64,000 nt of DNA, from positions 567,916 through 631,915 of the forward strand of contig FN648564.1 in NCBI GenBank assembly GCA_000310025.1. The letters run 5' to 3'. Shown piece after piece: positions 1-12,009 of this stretch (position 1 is the first letter of the stretch; every line of letters starts with the position of its first letter). The translations under genes and the position numbers were made by a program. A model generated the notes under the pieces. That model searched no databases. It worked only from the letters and a program-made list of their open reading frames with translations, and was not told the DNA's origin. The DNA is from Ectocarpus siliculosus. Lineage: Eukaryota > Sar > Phaeophyceae > Ectocarpales > Ectocarpaceae.

Positions 1-2679
1 CGTGTGGGACTGCTTGCGCACTGAAAAAAACTGGAGGCTGTGGGCTAACATCGTGTTGGCGATCTGATGTTGGTACTAGTGTTGGTGACCATGGCTGTCT
101 GGGAAGGTGGTGATATCTTTGGCGGTCGGGGCACAGAGGAATAGTGGCGTTAAGCTGATTGTTGTTGTTATGGTGGGCTGCTTGATTTTGTTGATTGGCT
201 GTCGCCTGGGAATCAATGACACGTTGGCTTCTTGTTACACTCAACAGAAAGGTAATGACGCAGACACGGCCGAGAGGTAATCGAGTGAACACCTTGTAGA
301 CATGGGAATCATCGTTTTCAACTTTACCCAAGTTCAGGAGAGCACCATGCATTCCACCATCCGTGCTCGGTGTCAGTCTTTGCATCACACGGCGCGCATA
401 CATAAAATGCACAACGTCCTTAGTGGAACCAGGCAATAAAACGTGTTTACTTCGCCCGCGCCTGTATCAGCTACTCGCACTGGAGCCAGGCCCGCGCGAG
501 GTTGTAGGAAGCTGCCTGTTCTTTTCTCTACCTGGGCCTTCTGGTATCATGGGTCGTGTACATGGCTCGTGAATATCTCGATGGAAGAGTGCTGGTCTAC
601 CGTCTAAACTCGAAGTACAGTAGTCGTGTGTATAAACAACCCTGTACACACACGCGGACGACCTGTACCTGTCAAGGAATGATGGGCGAACGCGACAGTA
701 GGTGATCGAGTTCAGGCGGCCCTGCGTTTCCTCTCGGTGTGTTTACCAGTTTTATTGTCTCGCAAAGGGACTCGAGGAAGCGGCACAACTACTAGCCGCA
801 TGTGATTTGAAACTGATTTCTGAGTGAATCGTTGGTCGGTACAGAGCACGCGAAACTACCAGAGGGAGCCTCTCACCGCATGATGCACCCGAGCGTGGCC
901 ATCGTACAACACAAGCCATGCCCTCAACCTGTGGACCACATTGGTTTACATTATCCGTAACCATGATTGTCACGTCGATCTTCACAAACCCAATACGGCC
1001 GATGAAAAAAATATTTCTGAAATATTTTACTAATTTTGATTGGGCAATTTTTCTTGGTGTTTCGTGTAGTCACTGCGCGGACTATTGATATCGATTTTGT
1101 ATCCCGTCACCTCATCACCCAACATGACTGCACACCGATGTCGGGGCTGGTTTGAATGGCCGGCCTGGGCTTTGTGGAAAAGTGTGATTGTCGAGAGTTC
1201 ATATGTGGATGTGGCTATATCTCTTCACAAGAGTGAAAACATCGAAAGTGAATGAAAGGCGTTATGGGCGCGAAGGCGAACTGTCGTTAGCGCACATTAC
1301 TGAGACGGGGCTGCTGAACCCTTGTCGCCTCAAGAGTTGAAGTAGCCGTAGAAAACACACGGGGAACTCGTTGGATGCGAGTATTTTCCTCAAGTTTCCG
1401 TCCTGCACGCGTTTCGCTCCCTTGCCCCCTTTTTCGTTTGAGACGACGTATCAGTAAGGACCGAACCACACGATGCAGGCGTCTATACCCCATCTCTTCG
1501 AGTGAGGCCCGTCGAAAAGCGAGAATATTTCAACCGGGGATATCATGGAGTGTTTGGCATCCTGAGGCCGCGTCCACGGCCGTCATTTGTAAAGATATCG
1601 TTCAATGCCGAGGAGCACAGCAACGCTTTTTCCGGACGCTGGCTAAAGACAAACATCGTAGCCATTGCCGACAAATATACTTAGAGCTTGGATTACGACC
1701 TAACCCAGCACATGGCGCTGTTCAGCGCAAGCAAGCAGCGAAGCGCCCCCTGCCTAGCCTCTTACCTCCGCTGCTCACAGCGAGAGTTCGACCACAAACT
1801 GAGGGGCAATAAAGTCGCACAGCATTATAGGATGCGGTGATCCAAACATGATGCTAGATTCACTCCACACGGATTCTTGCGCTGCTGAGGGAGCCCCAAA
1901 CAAAGCCAGCGAAGAGTGCAGATCAGTCGTAGGTTGTGTACCTGTAGCGGCGGAAAATACCTGCACCTAGAACTACCGACAAGAAACATACACTACAGGT
2001 CTCGTATCGAACACTACATGGAAAAAATACATTATTGCCGCAATCTCGGTACATTTACCGCCTGCCGCAATGTTGACGCAAAATGCTGGCCAGAAGATCA
2101 AAACTGCATCGCAACAACACGGCAGAAAAAGAGGGGAAGTGATGAAAACGAACAACCTGCATGGTTCTGTGCTGTCTCCAACCGGGCGAAGTCACAAATG
2201 AAGACGGCTAGATCAACAACACCGTTCCCCTTAGGGTTGTGTTGTCGTGGGCGTCTCTCTGTCGCCCTTCGGTTAGGCACATTCGAACACCCGACGAAAG
2301 TCTCGACTCTAACTTGGAGATGTTCACATTGCGCTCTTCCGTTGGAGGCATACAGCAGCGGCGTACAGGCACCCCGTGTTCCAAGTCAATGTCATTCGCG
2401 GCCCCCCGTTGCCGTCAGGACCTACCGTACGTTCTCGCTCGCGAGCATCCCGATCGATTCCCCTAACGCCGATTCAGAGCTTCCCACACGCGCGTTAGCT
2501 GCTTCTCCTGGCTGCCTTTGGGACAAAATCACCACACAAATTACCGAAGAGCTCGGGATTTCTGGAGTCGAGTAAAAACTACAGCAGCAACCACTCGACG
2601 GCAAGCCACCTCTTTGTCCAGCTTAAAAAGTACTCTACGCGTGGTCATGACACCCCCAAGGGCTTGCTACTCGCTTGAA
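1..2679. other. No supportable gene; region beyond the 3' end of the methyltransferase-like gene
   Basis: Several open frames occur, the longest 219 codons on the plus strand at 1916-2575, but none shows a recognisable domain, a targeting peptide or convincing splice-bounded coding bias. The part nearest 2680 probably contains the 3' UTR of the minus-strand gene ending there. Confidence 0.4.
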
Positions 2680-5600
2680 TCACGAGCCGTTGTTGGCCGC
2701 CGCGGCCTTCTTCATCTGTCTTCTCTCGCGCCGATTGCGGCCCCCGCCTTCGCCTGCCGCCGACTTTCCCCCGGACACTGTCCCCACCTCTTCTTCCGTC
2801 TGGTGACAAAATACAGGGAGGGGGGTGCTGTAATCTAGGTAACTAGCAGGACCCGGCGGGGGTGGGGGGGGTGGGGGGTGAGGACGCAGTGACTATCACA
2901 ACCACGGGCGGAATGTGTCATAATGCAACCGCTGCCCTACTCCTCCAGACCGTGGAAGTTCGCGCCGCATCTGTGAAAGCGGGAGACAAGCCATACCGCG
3001 GGGTTGACGCCGTACACTAAACGCTACACAAGCTCCGGTGCTGTCGCCTAGAACCTGATTCGCCGCCGTACAGGCACATGCCCTCGTGCTATCGCGGAGC
3101 ATGCTCCCGGAGGCCACTCACCACCTTAGTCTTGGTGGCCATGGCCACGCAGTAGGGGTCCACGAGGTTGGTCACCATGTTCACTTCGACCGTGCCCAGG
3201 GCTTCCCGCAATGCGTCCACCTTTTGGGGCGAAAATTGAATTGGTTGAATGGTTTGTTGCTAGGTTTGACCGGTGTGTTCGCGGTGAGAGAGGGTGTGAA
3301 AGTCGAGGCAGGGCAAGGCATCGTACCGCTGAGCCGCCATCGCGTGATTGCAGTTTACTGTTACTGCGGCCGCTGCTGCTGAAGCTAATGTTGGTCGTTA
3401 TGAAAATGTGGTAGTCGTTATAGGTGTGTCTCGAAGACGAGCGTTTCAGGGAATTCACTCGTTGTTCACTCCACGCAACCAACACCGCTGGTAGGCACTC
3501 CCGACGCAGCCACGCAACAAAAGCAGGCCGAAAACACAAGGTGTGCGTCTATACGGTAGCAGATATGCCACCTGCTGTGTATATACTTACCATGCAGGAA
3601 ATACGTACAGATGTGCTACACGTCGGGGTGCTTTTGCTTGCGTCGTTAGGCGACGGGAAAATCGTCTGGAAAAACGCCCCTTCCCCTTTTTTCCAGAAGA
3701 ACGTGAGAGAGGGTCTACGGCAATGAGGCCAGGCCACGTTCGATACGCGCTGACACCAACACCCAATGACGAGGACAAAAACACCAGCACCACCATCAAC
3801 GCCAGCACCGGCACAATCTGCTAGCTAGCCTGGCACGAGTGGCACCGCCCCCTCATGAACAGGGGGGACTATCGTCCACCACACGCCCCGCCGGGAGGGG
3901 GGGGGAGCACTCGACGCATTCCTCCGGCTCCACTGTGCAACGTCCGCCGTACACAAACAAGAAACACCAACTGCTGTAGCTGCTTGTTCTCCTTTTCTTT
4001 CTGGACAGACAAACGAGTTTTACACACGTGTATTCTCACCAACTCTTGCGACTCCCCCTTCTCCACGAACAGCACAGTCCCGCCGGGCTTGAGCACGCGA
4101 GCCACCTCCGACACCAGGCCCTTGAGGGTACCGGCGGCGGCGGCGTTCGCACCTGCGAAATTCCCGAGGAAAGGTAGATGTGTGTGTCTCTCAAAAAAAG
4201 CATCGACCGCGCTAACCGGCTGACCAAAAAATATTGTGGAAACGTACAGTGTTGTGCTCCTGAAAATAGCATCGACCGCGCTAAACCGGTTGGCCAATCC
4301 GAGTTGCGTGATAGTGTGCGATACGTCATGGCAACCGGTGACTGTACGGCCGTAGGTGGCTCTCGGACGAACGGGTCTTTCGAAGCCCGGGGCGAAGGCG
4401 CGTCGGGGTTTCCAACGAAGGGAAGGGGGACGGGGTTCCCGGCCCGTGGCCTCGACCGCCATTGACTACACCCAATCCAAAATCGGTACCGGGTACGGTT
4501 TCGTACCCCAGACAAAACGGGGGGGGGGGGGGTAGATTCGCTCACTACGGGTTGTGCCTCGTTCTCACGGCAAGCATAGGATTGCAAAAGCCCGTTGTAG
4601 CGGAAGGTAGGCGGAAGGTAGACATGCAGCCCGGTCTGTTACTCCTGTGCATGCATGCATCATCCCCATGCTTTTCGTGACGGGAATATATCATCGTGGT
4701 GGTGGTGGTGGTGTTGTTGCTCATCCTGGTGTTCATGAAGGCACACACACACACTACCCACGCCATCTTGGTGTCCTCTCGCCAAAACCTCTCGCAATAG
4801 CTGTTGCACCTGTTGTTGCTGTCAATTATACTTCTTTCTTTGATGCTAACCCACGCGGCAAACATTCTCAAGGGCCGAACTTGGGGGGGGGGTCCTACAG
4901 TACAGCACACCACAGCATACCCCTCTCCGCGGGACGCGATTTGACGATCGATTCTCAACGGAGACAAAGACCAGTGCCAATCGTCAACAATGAGGTTCTC
5001 GTCAACCTCCTTTCCACATCATATACCCGCGTGCTACCGCGGGGCAATACCGGTATGGACCCGCCAGATTCACCGGCACCATGAATACCGGGCACGCGGC
5101 ATTACCTAGATAACCAGTCAACTTGGATTTTCCATCCACGTTGCATGATTTCACCATGACTGTGTCGGGCAGTGGCATTCCACATAGCTACCGCTTGCAA
5201 TCCACCCACACAAGACACATTGGTGAGGACTTAGGCACCCAACGTCGCAAACACCCCAGGCTGGTATCTACCTTTGTTGGACGCCGCCGCGGCAGCGACG
5301 CCGCCGGAGAAGCCGTAGACGGAGACTACGCAGTCCATCGTGCCAGACGTGCAGCTGATCTTGGTCCCCTCCTGCTTCCGGACGAGGGCCGTGGGGATCT
5401 TCGCCTGGATGGCCGCGCCGTTGACGATCTCCTACGAATCACGCGACGGCGACAACGCCACGTGATAAAGCACGGCCACGGAGAGGAGAGGGTCGACAGA
5501 GCAGGATGCAGGATTTGCAACGAGGTAGGCGTGTAGGCATCCAGCAAAAAAAGAAGATATTATCCACTGCTGTTCGGCGAGGCATGCACTTAGCGTGGGC

Positions 5601-8328
5601 AGCCGCGCGGGGTTATTATCTCATCTGCACGCCCATCGCGTGATGCCGTACCATGACATTTTTTCGTCGGTACGGGAAGGGATGACTCTGCCGCCGCGCG
5701 TGGTTGCGATGCGAGTAGGCGGCCACATGTATGAAATCTTCAGGCGGGCGAGGAGCTGCGATTCCCGTCCAAAATGCAAAGCCTCGACCGCCGACGTGTG
5801 ATAACCGTGGGGTCCGATGGCAGCCTCGTGCTTGCGAGCATCACATGCCGGCGGTCGAGGCTTTTTCATTTTGGACGGGAACCGTCGCTCCTCGCCCGCC
5901 TGAACATTTCAACAAGTGACAAGGAGAGAGAGAGAGAGAGAAACATGGTGCTTTCGTTGGAACTAAAGGTTTGTGGAACTAAAAGTTCAACGCTAGCAAG
6001 CCGCAGAGAGCCAGGCAGGGACGGATAGCAACCCATGCTCGTCTGAACGCGGGTCCGAGCAACGTAAGAGGCGGCAGAAGGCGAGTTGGCAGTAAACGAG
6101 GGGGATGGAGGCAACAAAACGTCGTGAACGTCTAACTCACGATCACCACACGCATGCCAGAACGAGCAAGATAGTCTGTATGGCCAATACCCCCCATCGG
6201 AGCCCTTCTCCGCTAGAGAATGGAGGACCGCGAACAGCAGGGGAACGGCGCTATTGACGACCGTCAGTCAATCTTGCCGTCTTTGGTATCTTAGGTGTCG
6301 TGATTGCCTCGGCATGGACACATCACCTCGCTATTCTCCAGGACCCCTCTTCCGCAGCATCCAAGCGGATGTCGGACGCCATCAACAGCAACAATAACAA
6401 TCGGCTGACAGAAAAAGCACACACCCAACACAAAATCCCGACCCAAGATTTGTCCCGCCATCAAGAGCGCCGAAAAAATACTAATATGCAAACAATAAAA
6501 AAAAACGCACGTTCTCGAGATCCTTGACCGTGGAAAGCGTTAGCCTCCGCACGCCCCCCGTGGGCATGTAGTACAGGGTCTTGGTGTCCTTAGCGCTGAG
6601 CTCTAGCACTTCCGCTCCTCCCTGTATCGCCGGCACCCGGTTGGTCAACAGTGCCGCAACCTGTTTTCGTTTCGTTGTTCGAGCGCGAAGCAGGGACGGT
6701 CAGTCCCATCCGAGATGGTGAGGGGGGGAAAAGGGTAACCTCTTGTGTACATGAATGAGACAGTGAACAAAATCACCACACAAGGGGTCCTGGGAGAAGA
6801 GGAGCGTGCGCTGCCCACGTACAAACGCGCAACCTGCCAGCCCAAATTCTGTGAGCGTCTGGCGCTGAAGGATGCGGTGCATACGCCCGTCATACCACTC
6901 ATCGGGACACCGGCTGTTTGCCGGAAGAGGCGGCGTTGTCATAAGGTGGTAGGCGACACCCATTTTGTACGCGTGATCTGCAGCACCGACCGCCAACAAA
7001 GTTCTACCTTGGCCGAAATCGGGAAGAGGGACGCCATGGGAGTGATGTACAACACAACCAATGATGCCCACACTGCTGCTGTAAGACCTCTCAATATATG
7101 TAGCCTGCTGTTACCCAAAAAAACACGGCGTAACCTCCAGCAAGATCTAGTTTGGACTTTTTTTGTTGACTTGGTGGCCGAATTGTTTTATTGACCTCAG
7201 CTTAGACCGAGTTCTGGCGGTGGCAGCACCTAAACTGGACCGTCTGGGCTTCACCATAGGCCCAATGATAGCCCTGCAATACTCCAACACTCGTATATTA
7301 GTACTTGTATCGTTTTGCACAGACCCGACCCTCACATTCTCTTACCTCAAATATGAACCGGAACTCGATTTCGCCGCAAGATGCACACTGCTGTGCTATT
7401 TGCGGATTCACATGCGTTCGTTGTGCGGCTCAATAGCCAAAGTTTACTATGTACCGACCCCGAACCAGGCATTCTTTCTCGTCGGCCTAGAATGCTACGT
7501 GCGCCTTCCGCAGTGCAGAATTGTACCCACGGCGCTGTGCAGGCGATTTGTGTCATCCTTTATGCACATGTGTGAAAGCCAGACACAAGACGTTGCTGAC
7601 ATCTACATAGTATTACGGCTCAACGGGTACATATGCGTAAATCAACTATATGGCAAAAACGAGCAACTTGTGCTCCGCACACACCGAACAGCAAGAACGA
7701 AAAGAAGCAGCCGCACAAACACGCCGAGCGGGAGACACGTGCTCGCTACCGTACTACCGCGGACCGGAACATGCGCAGGATCGGGTGTCGCAAACGGTGG
7801 TCCAAGCACACTACTGTAGATACCAACACATGTTCCCCTTGGCTTCTTCGTATGTTTCGCGCAACCGCAAAAGACAAAACGCAGTTAAAAACGCCGGCAC
7901 GCAACCACTGCACTCACCACGTACTGCATGCGCCAGTAGACTGCCGTCGAGAACCCGGCGGCGGCAACGCCGAGCCCGCCCAGGGCAAACAGCCCCAGCT
8001 TCGCCGGATCCATGTCCAACAGCCCGCCGCCGCCAACGTCGTCCGCCAACATGACCGCCCACGGCGGCGGCACCGCACTGCCACCGACAAGCCCACCAGC
8101 ACGCAACACACCCTGCGACAACTGTTCCACCCCTGCTGCTGCTGCTGCTGCTTCCGCTGACGGAAGCATCATGTGCGGCGGGGGGCTTCGCCTTCCGGTG
8201 CAACGGCGGTGGCTCGCTGCGATGTTCACGTTCGGGGAGACAAAACCAACCGCGGTGGGGGCCAGCAAAGAGCTCGCCAATGCGAGCACGGCGCACATGG
8301 AGGATCGCCATGCCCTGGAGGGTGTCAT
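2680..8328 (-). CDS. Plastid-targeted methyltransferase-like protein, 6 exons
   Basis: Exons on the minus strand are 8328-7918, 6660-6511, 5431-5272, 4152-4040, 3220-3122 and 2799-2680 (stop). All have GT-AG borders, and phases match through the phase-1 junction between exons 3 and 4, giving about 350 aa. The ATG at 8328 opens a hydrophobic signal (MCAVLALASSLLAP, about residues 11-24) followed by AVGF-VSP, like the signal-peptide/transit junction of stramenopile plastid proteins. A second hydrophobic stretch lies near residues 110-132. Exon 2 has GGAEVLELSAKDTK where class I methyltransferases carry the glycine-rich SAM motif. Exon 4 has SEVARVLKPGGTVLFVEKGE, a good match to the post-motif segment of Methyltransf_11-type enzymes. 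The C-terminal exon is a basic tail with RNRRERRQMKK. The degenerate SAM motif makes catalytic activity uncertain. The fold assignment is inference from two motifs; the exon chain is well supported. Confidence 0.68.
5727..5916. repeat. Intronic foldback (inverted repeat) in the methyltransferase-like gene
   Basis: The arm at 5727-5802 is nearly the reverse complement of 5840-5916, for example GCCTCGACCGCCG against CGGCGGTCGAGGC, with a spacer of about 37 bases. It lies in the intron between exons 2 and 3. It could be a MITE-like element or, if transcribed with the host intron, a long microRNA-type hairpin. The sequence alone cannot decide. Confidence 0.7.
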
Positions 8329-8557
8329 CTCTCTCAAGAGTAGAGAGGGGTGGCCAATGCTGTAGCGTTATCGTAGACAGAAGATGCCGTACCGGTACTG
8401 CAAGTTGGCGAGGGGGAGACGCAATCTGCATTGACGAAACCCATACCCACTACGTGTGCTTCCGCGTCGCACACGCTGACTCTTTTTCTCTGTTCGCAGC
8501 TTTCTCTTTGCGAGCAAAGCGCGCTGGGTCCATCTCCTGCCTCACGAACAGCACACG
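8329..8557. promoter_or_regulatory. Shared spacer between two divergent genes (probable bidirectional promoter)
   Basis: The methyltransferase-like ATG (8328, minus) and the enoyl reductase ATG (8558, plus) are separated by only 229 bp, so both 5' UTRs and core promoters must lie here or overlap the genes. A pyrimidine tract ending in CAG near 8480-8500 could be a 5'-UTR splice acceptor on the plus strand. No TATA box or named site is claimed. Confidence 0.45.
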
Positions 8558-11500
8558 ATGCACCAGAGCGCAGCACTACTACGAAGAATTCTTCATCTGC
8601 GCTTGACCCAGCCCCGACGCTGGCTGGGTACAAGAGTGCGTTTCGCCGAAGGTGGAGGCTGCAGGTGGGTCATGTTTGCCGAAGCCCAGCGGTCTGGCAG
8701 CTGCTCGTTTGACCTCGGTCGCAAGCAACTACAGCAGTATCCCAACAACATCCAGCACGCTGGCTGGGACCATTGGTGTTGTGACCAGGCTCCAGTTGGG
8801 GCCTATTTCTCCCTCAGAGAGCAAGGCTTGATGTTGCCGACCGTCCTGCTATTGCAGTGTTTTCACCGGCGGGCACGTCAACATTGCAGGACCGCCGTAG
8901 TCATGCTCTCCGCCCCTGGGACGCCACGCCCCCACATGAGATGCTCTTCGAGTTGGTGTCGTGCGGCACGATCATGCGCACCAGCCAATAGGGCACTCTC
9001 TCAAAAGCTCGGCGTGCAGCGCAATCACGCAATCATGCCGCATTGGTTCCTTCTCGTCTTCTCGTCGTGTGTCTTTCGTGTCTTTGCGAAAAAGCATCAT
9101 GAACCCTCCACGCGCGAAGTCAACCCGCACCCCCCCCCCCCCCCACCGGGCCTCCGACACAACAGCGTCGAACACGGCGACGGCGACGACGACTGCACCG
9201 CTCCTCCAGGTCCGGGACAAGTCGCCGTGAAGCTTCTGGCGGCCCCTTGCACACCGGCGGATCTCCGCGCAGTAGCGACTCGGCCGCCGCCGCCGCCGTC
9301 ACCGAACCATCATGCCAGCGGCAGTGGGCTCGAGTTCCCCCGCACCATCGGCGGAACCGAGGCCCTCTGGGAGATAACTGCCGTCGGGGGGGATGTTTCC
9401 TCCCTCCGCCCGGGCGACCTCGCGGTGCCTGTGGTGGCGGGCAACGATCCCGGGAACGGTGCTAGGCAGGCAGCAGGGACGTGGAGGACAAGGGCAACGC
9501 TGACCGAGGCTTCTCTCGTGAAGGTTCCGATAGGGGGATCCGGCGCAGCGGCGGCAGGGGTACTAGAGGAGAAGGGAGGCGATGGTGGAGGGGTCGGGTT
9601 TGAGGTGGCCGCTCACTGCTCGGTTTCGGTGGCAACGGCGATTCGAATCCTGGAAGATTTCGTGGAGAAGGAGCTGGGGGCCGGGGACCGTGTCGTTTTC
9701 ACCGGAGCTTCCTCCGCTGTGGCGCAGGCAAGATGTTGGTCCTTCCTGTTTTTCTATTTAGCGAGATCGTGGGTCTTGAAACTGACACATGTATCCGCTT
9801 GACAGGTGAGGCACAGCTTTAATCTCGTATGGTATTGGAGCGATATCAGGTATGGCGCTTGGTGGGTGGCGTTCTTTTGCATGCACTAGACGTAGGTCAT
9901 CAAGCACGAGACACGTACATAGGGTGAACAGCACGCTTCTGTCGTGTGAGTGCTGCATCACCGACGGGTACCCTACACCAACAATTCTACGCCAGCACAC
10001 GTTACCGCTGTGCGAGTTCTATGCGGCAGTGCCACCAGCAACGTAGGTGTTAGATGCAGATTCTGCAGCGGCATACACACGGCATAAACGAGCTGTTTCT
10101 GTTTTCTTTTTGTCACCGCCGTTAAGATAATTTGGGACGCCTGAAATTTGGTCTTCCATTTTTCCTGTGACAACGGAAGCTGTCCACGTCGCCTGGACCA
10201 ATACGCATGTTGAAGGTTTTCACCAGAGATCGGGGCGGCGTTCGATCTGAACAACTACAACACTCCCTTTGTTATGAGCATGGGGCTCCCGGCGAGCTGC
10301 CGGTGCGGAACACCTCCAGCATCTATGATAGATAGTAGCTGGACATGTTGGTGTTATGTTGCGCCCTTTACTCAAACGTTTAAACAGCGGTTTCGACGGC
10401 ATGCGAACTGGTAAAGATACATCATCGCTTGTTTCACTGATCGTTTTTTTCACGCATGTATGGTGCTTGCGTATCTATGCCTCACAGATTCTGCTGCAGC
10501 TTGCGGCATCACGGGGGCTCGAGAGCGTTTGCCTCGTCAACAGCGAGGAGGAAGCCGCGCTCGCCCTCAAGCTTGGGGCCTGGAAAGCGACCCTGCTCAA
10601 AGAGGTGCACCCCCGTACAGCCTCCACGCGTCTCCCGCCACCCGTGCTCTTGTGCGCACGCAACTGGAGGGCCTTGCAGTAGCGCATTTCAGGTTATCCC
10701 TGCCCCTTCCCCTGTAGCCGACCTTATCCCACCGCTATTCCTAAGACCTGGCGCGCGTAGAGGTGTGCGTTTGCTATCCCCGCCTCAGAGTTCGTTCCTT
10801 CTTTTGGCTCTCCTACTGCTTGCCTTAAACGTCAAGCCAGGGGCCCTGTGAAGGCGATGAACGGTTGTTAGGTTTCGCGGACACAGGAATATCCCGCTAA
10901 CAGTCTCATTCAACGGTATCGGCTGCCTCACGGGGAGCGCGGGCTTTCTCGTCGCAGCTAGCAGAACAATGACTCTACCCCCCACCCCCCACGCGCACCT
11001 TCACTGCTGGGATCCCCTCGCATCAGTTCAAGGCGATGAGGATGGATAACGCCTGTATAGTAGCGGACGGGGAGGGGGGCGTGCTGGGTTTCACAGCTGC
11101 GAGGGCGTTACGGTTCCGGGGATGTTTCGTCTCGTACGCCGACCTGTCGGGAGGTGGAGTCAGGTACGGGACAGGTGTACGGCGAAGGGAAGTCTTTGAC
11201 GAAATGTTTTTGGCCCCCTTGCCGGAGTTGTTGATGCGTGCTGCATGTCACGGACTTGGTTGCAAAAATATGAGTTTCGTTCACTTCGAATGGGGCGGAG
11301 CGTACCCGAACAACGTGTAGCCACGGAAGGCTGATTTGATAGACAGCGGTTGGCTCGAAAAATGTTTCATCCTGTCCGAAATCGATCACGGTTAGTTCGT
11401 TCGATACAGCGCGCTGATGCTGACCTTCGTCTGTCTGGCCACACGCGAAGGCCATAATGTTGAGTGTTCGAAACGCCCAAACCAACACCTGACTTCTAAG

Positions 11501-11968
11501 GGAAGATTGAAGATAGTACCGTCGAGGAGTGAACTTGCCGGTGCCACCCTTGGTACATGGCCAACCCCGCCCGTATTCCCCCACCCAAAGTTTAACTAAA
11601 TTTTCTCGCGCTCCCCCCCCCCCCCCCTACCCGCCTGCAACATTGGAAAATACTCACCTCACCCCTCCCCCCCCGCGGGCCATGCCCACGCTCGAATTGT
11701 AAAACAACCCCTGCAAAAAAAATAAAAAAAAGCCTCCCCGTGGCGGGCCAGATTTTTTCAGACACCAAGTGCAGGGGCTTCTCGCTCCGGAGGTGGGCAT
11801 CGTCACGGCCGCCGTCGGAGAAGAGAGAGCTCGTGGAGCGGTCACTGGGGGTGGCGGCCTCGGCGGGGCTGCGGCTCGAAGGGGCGAGGGATTTCCCACT
11901 GAGGGAGGCCGCGCTGGCGATCGACACCTTGCGGCAAACGGGATGTCCCGTATTGCTTCGCGGTTCTG

Positions 11969-11973
<5 letters not shown>
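8558..11973 (+). CDS. MECR: Mitochondrial trans-2-enoyl-CoA/ACP reductase (MECR/ETR1 family), 5 exons
   Basis: Exons 8558-8664, 9166-9727, 10488-10604, 11027-11163 and about 11733-11973 (TAG stop) keep phase and give about 387 aa. The family is the zinc-independent MDR reductase of mitochondrial fatty-acid synthesis. The N terminus (MHQSAALLRRILHLRLTQPR) is an amphipathic, Arg-rich import signal. It is followed by VRFAE, PGQVAVKLLAAPCTPADL, IGGTEALWEI, the nucleotide-binding turn FTGASSAVAQ continued by ILLQLAASRG across an intron, then FVSYADLSGGG and a family-typical end DTKCRGFSLRRW. Intron 2 has a GC donor (CAG|GCAAGA). The last acceptor sits in purine-rich sequence and is chosen mainly by phase. 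No tyrosine is present after PADL, where Etr1p has its catalytic Tyr, so activity may differ. It shares a divergent spacer with the methyltransferase-like gene. Confidence 0.75.

Positions 11974-12006
<33 letters not shown>
11973..12006. repeat. (GT)n microsatellite just after the enoyl reductase stop codon
   Basis: About 17 uninterrupted GT units start at the last base of the TAG codon, so they lie in the probable 3' UTR. Confidence 0.9.

Positions 12007-12009
<3 letters not shown>

Noticed and set aside
1916-2575. Plus-strand open frame of 219 codons
   Set aside because: No domain, no targeting signal, no conserved copy; plausible by chance in GC-rich DNA.
7163-7819. Plus-strand open frame of 218 codons
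   Set aside because: Lies inside an intron of the minus-strand gene and has no recognisable feature.
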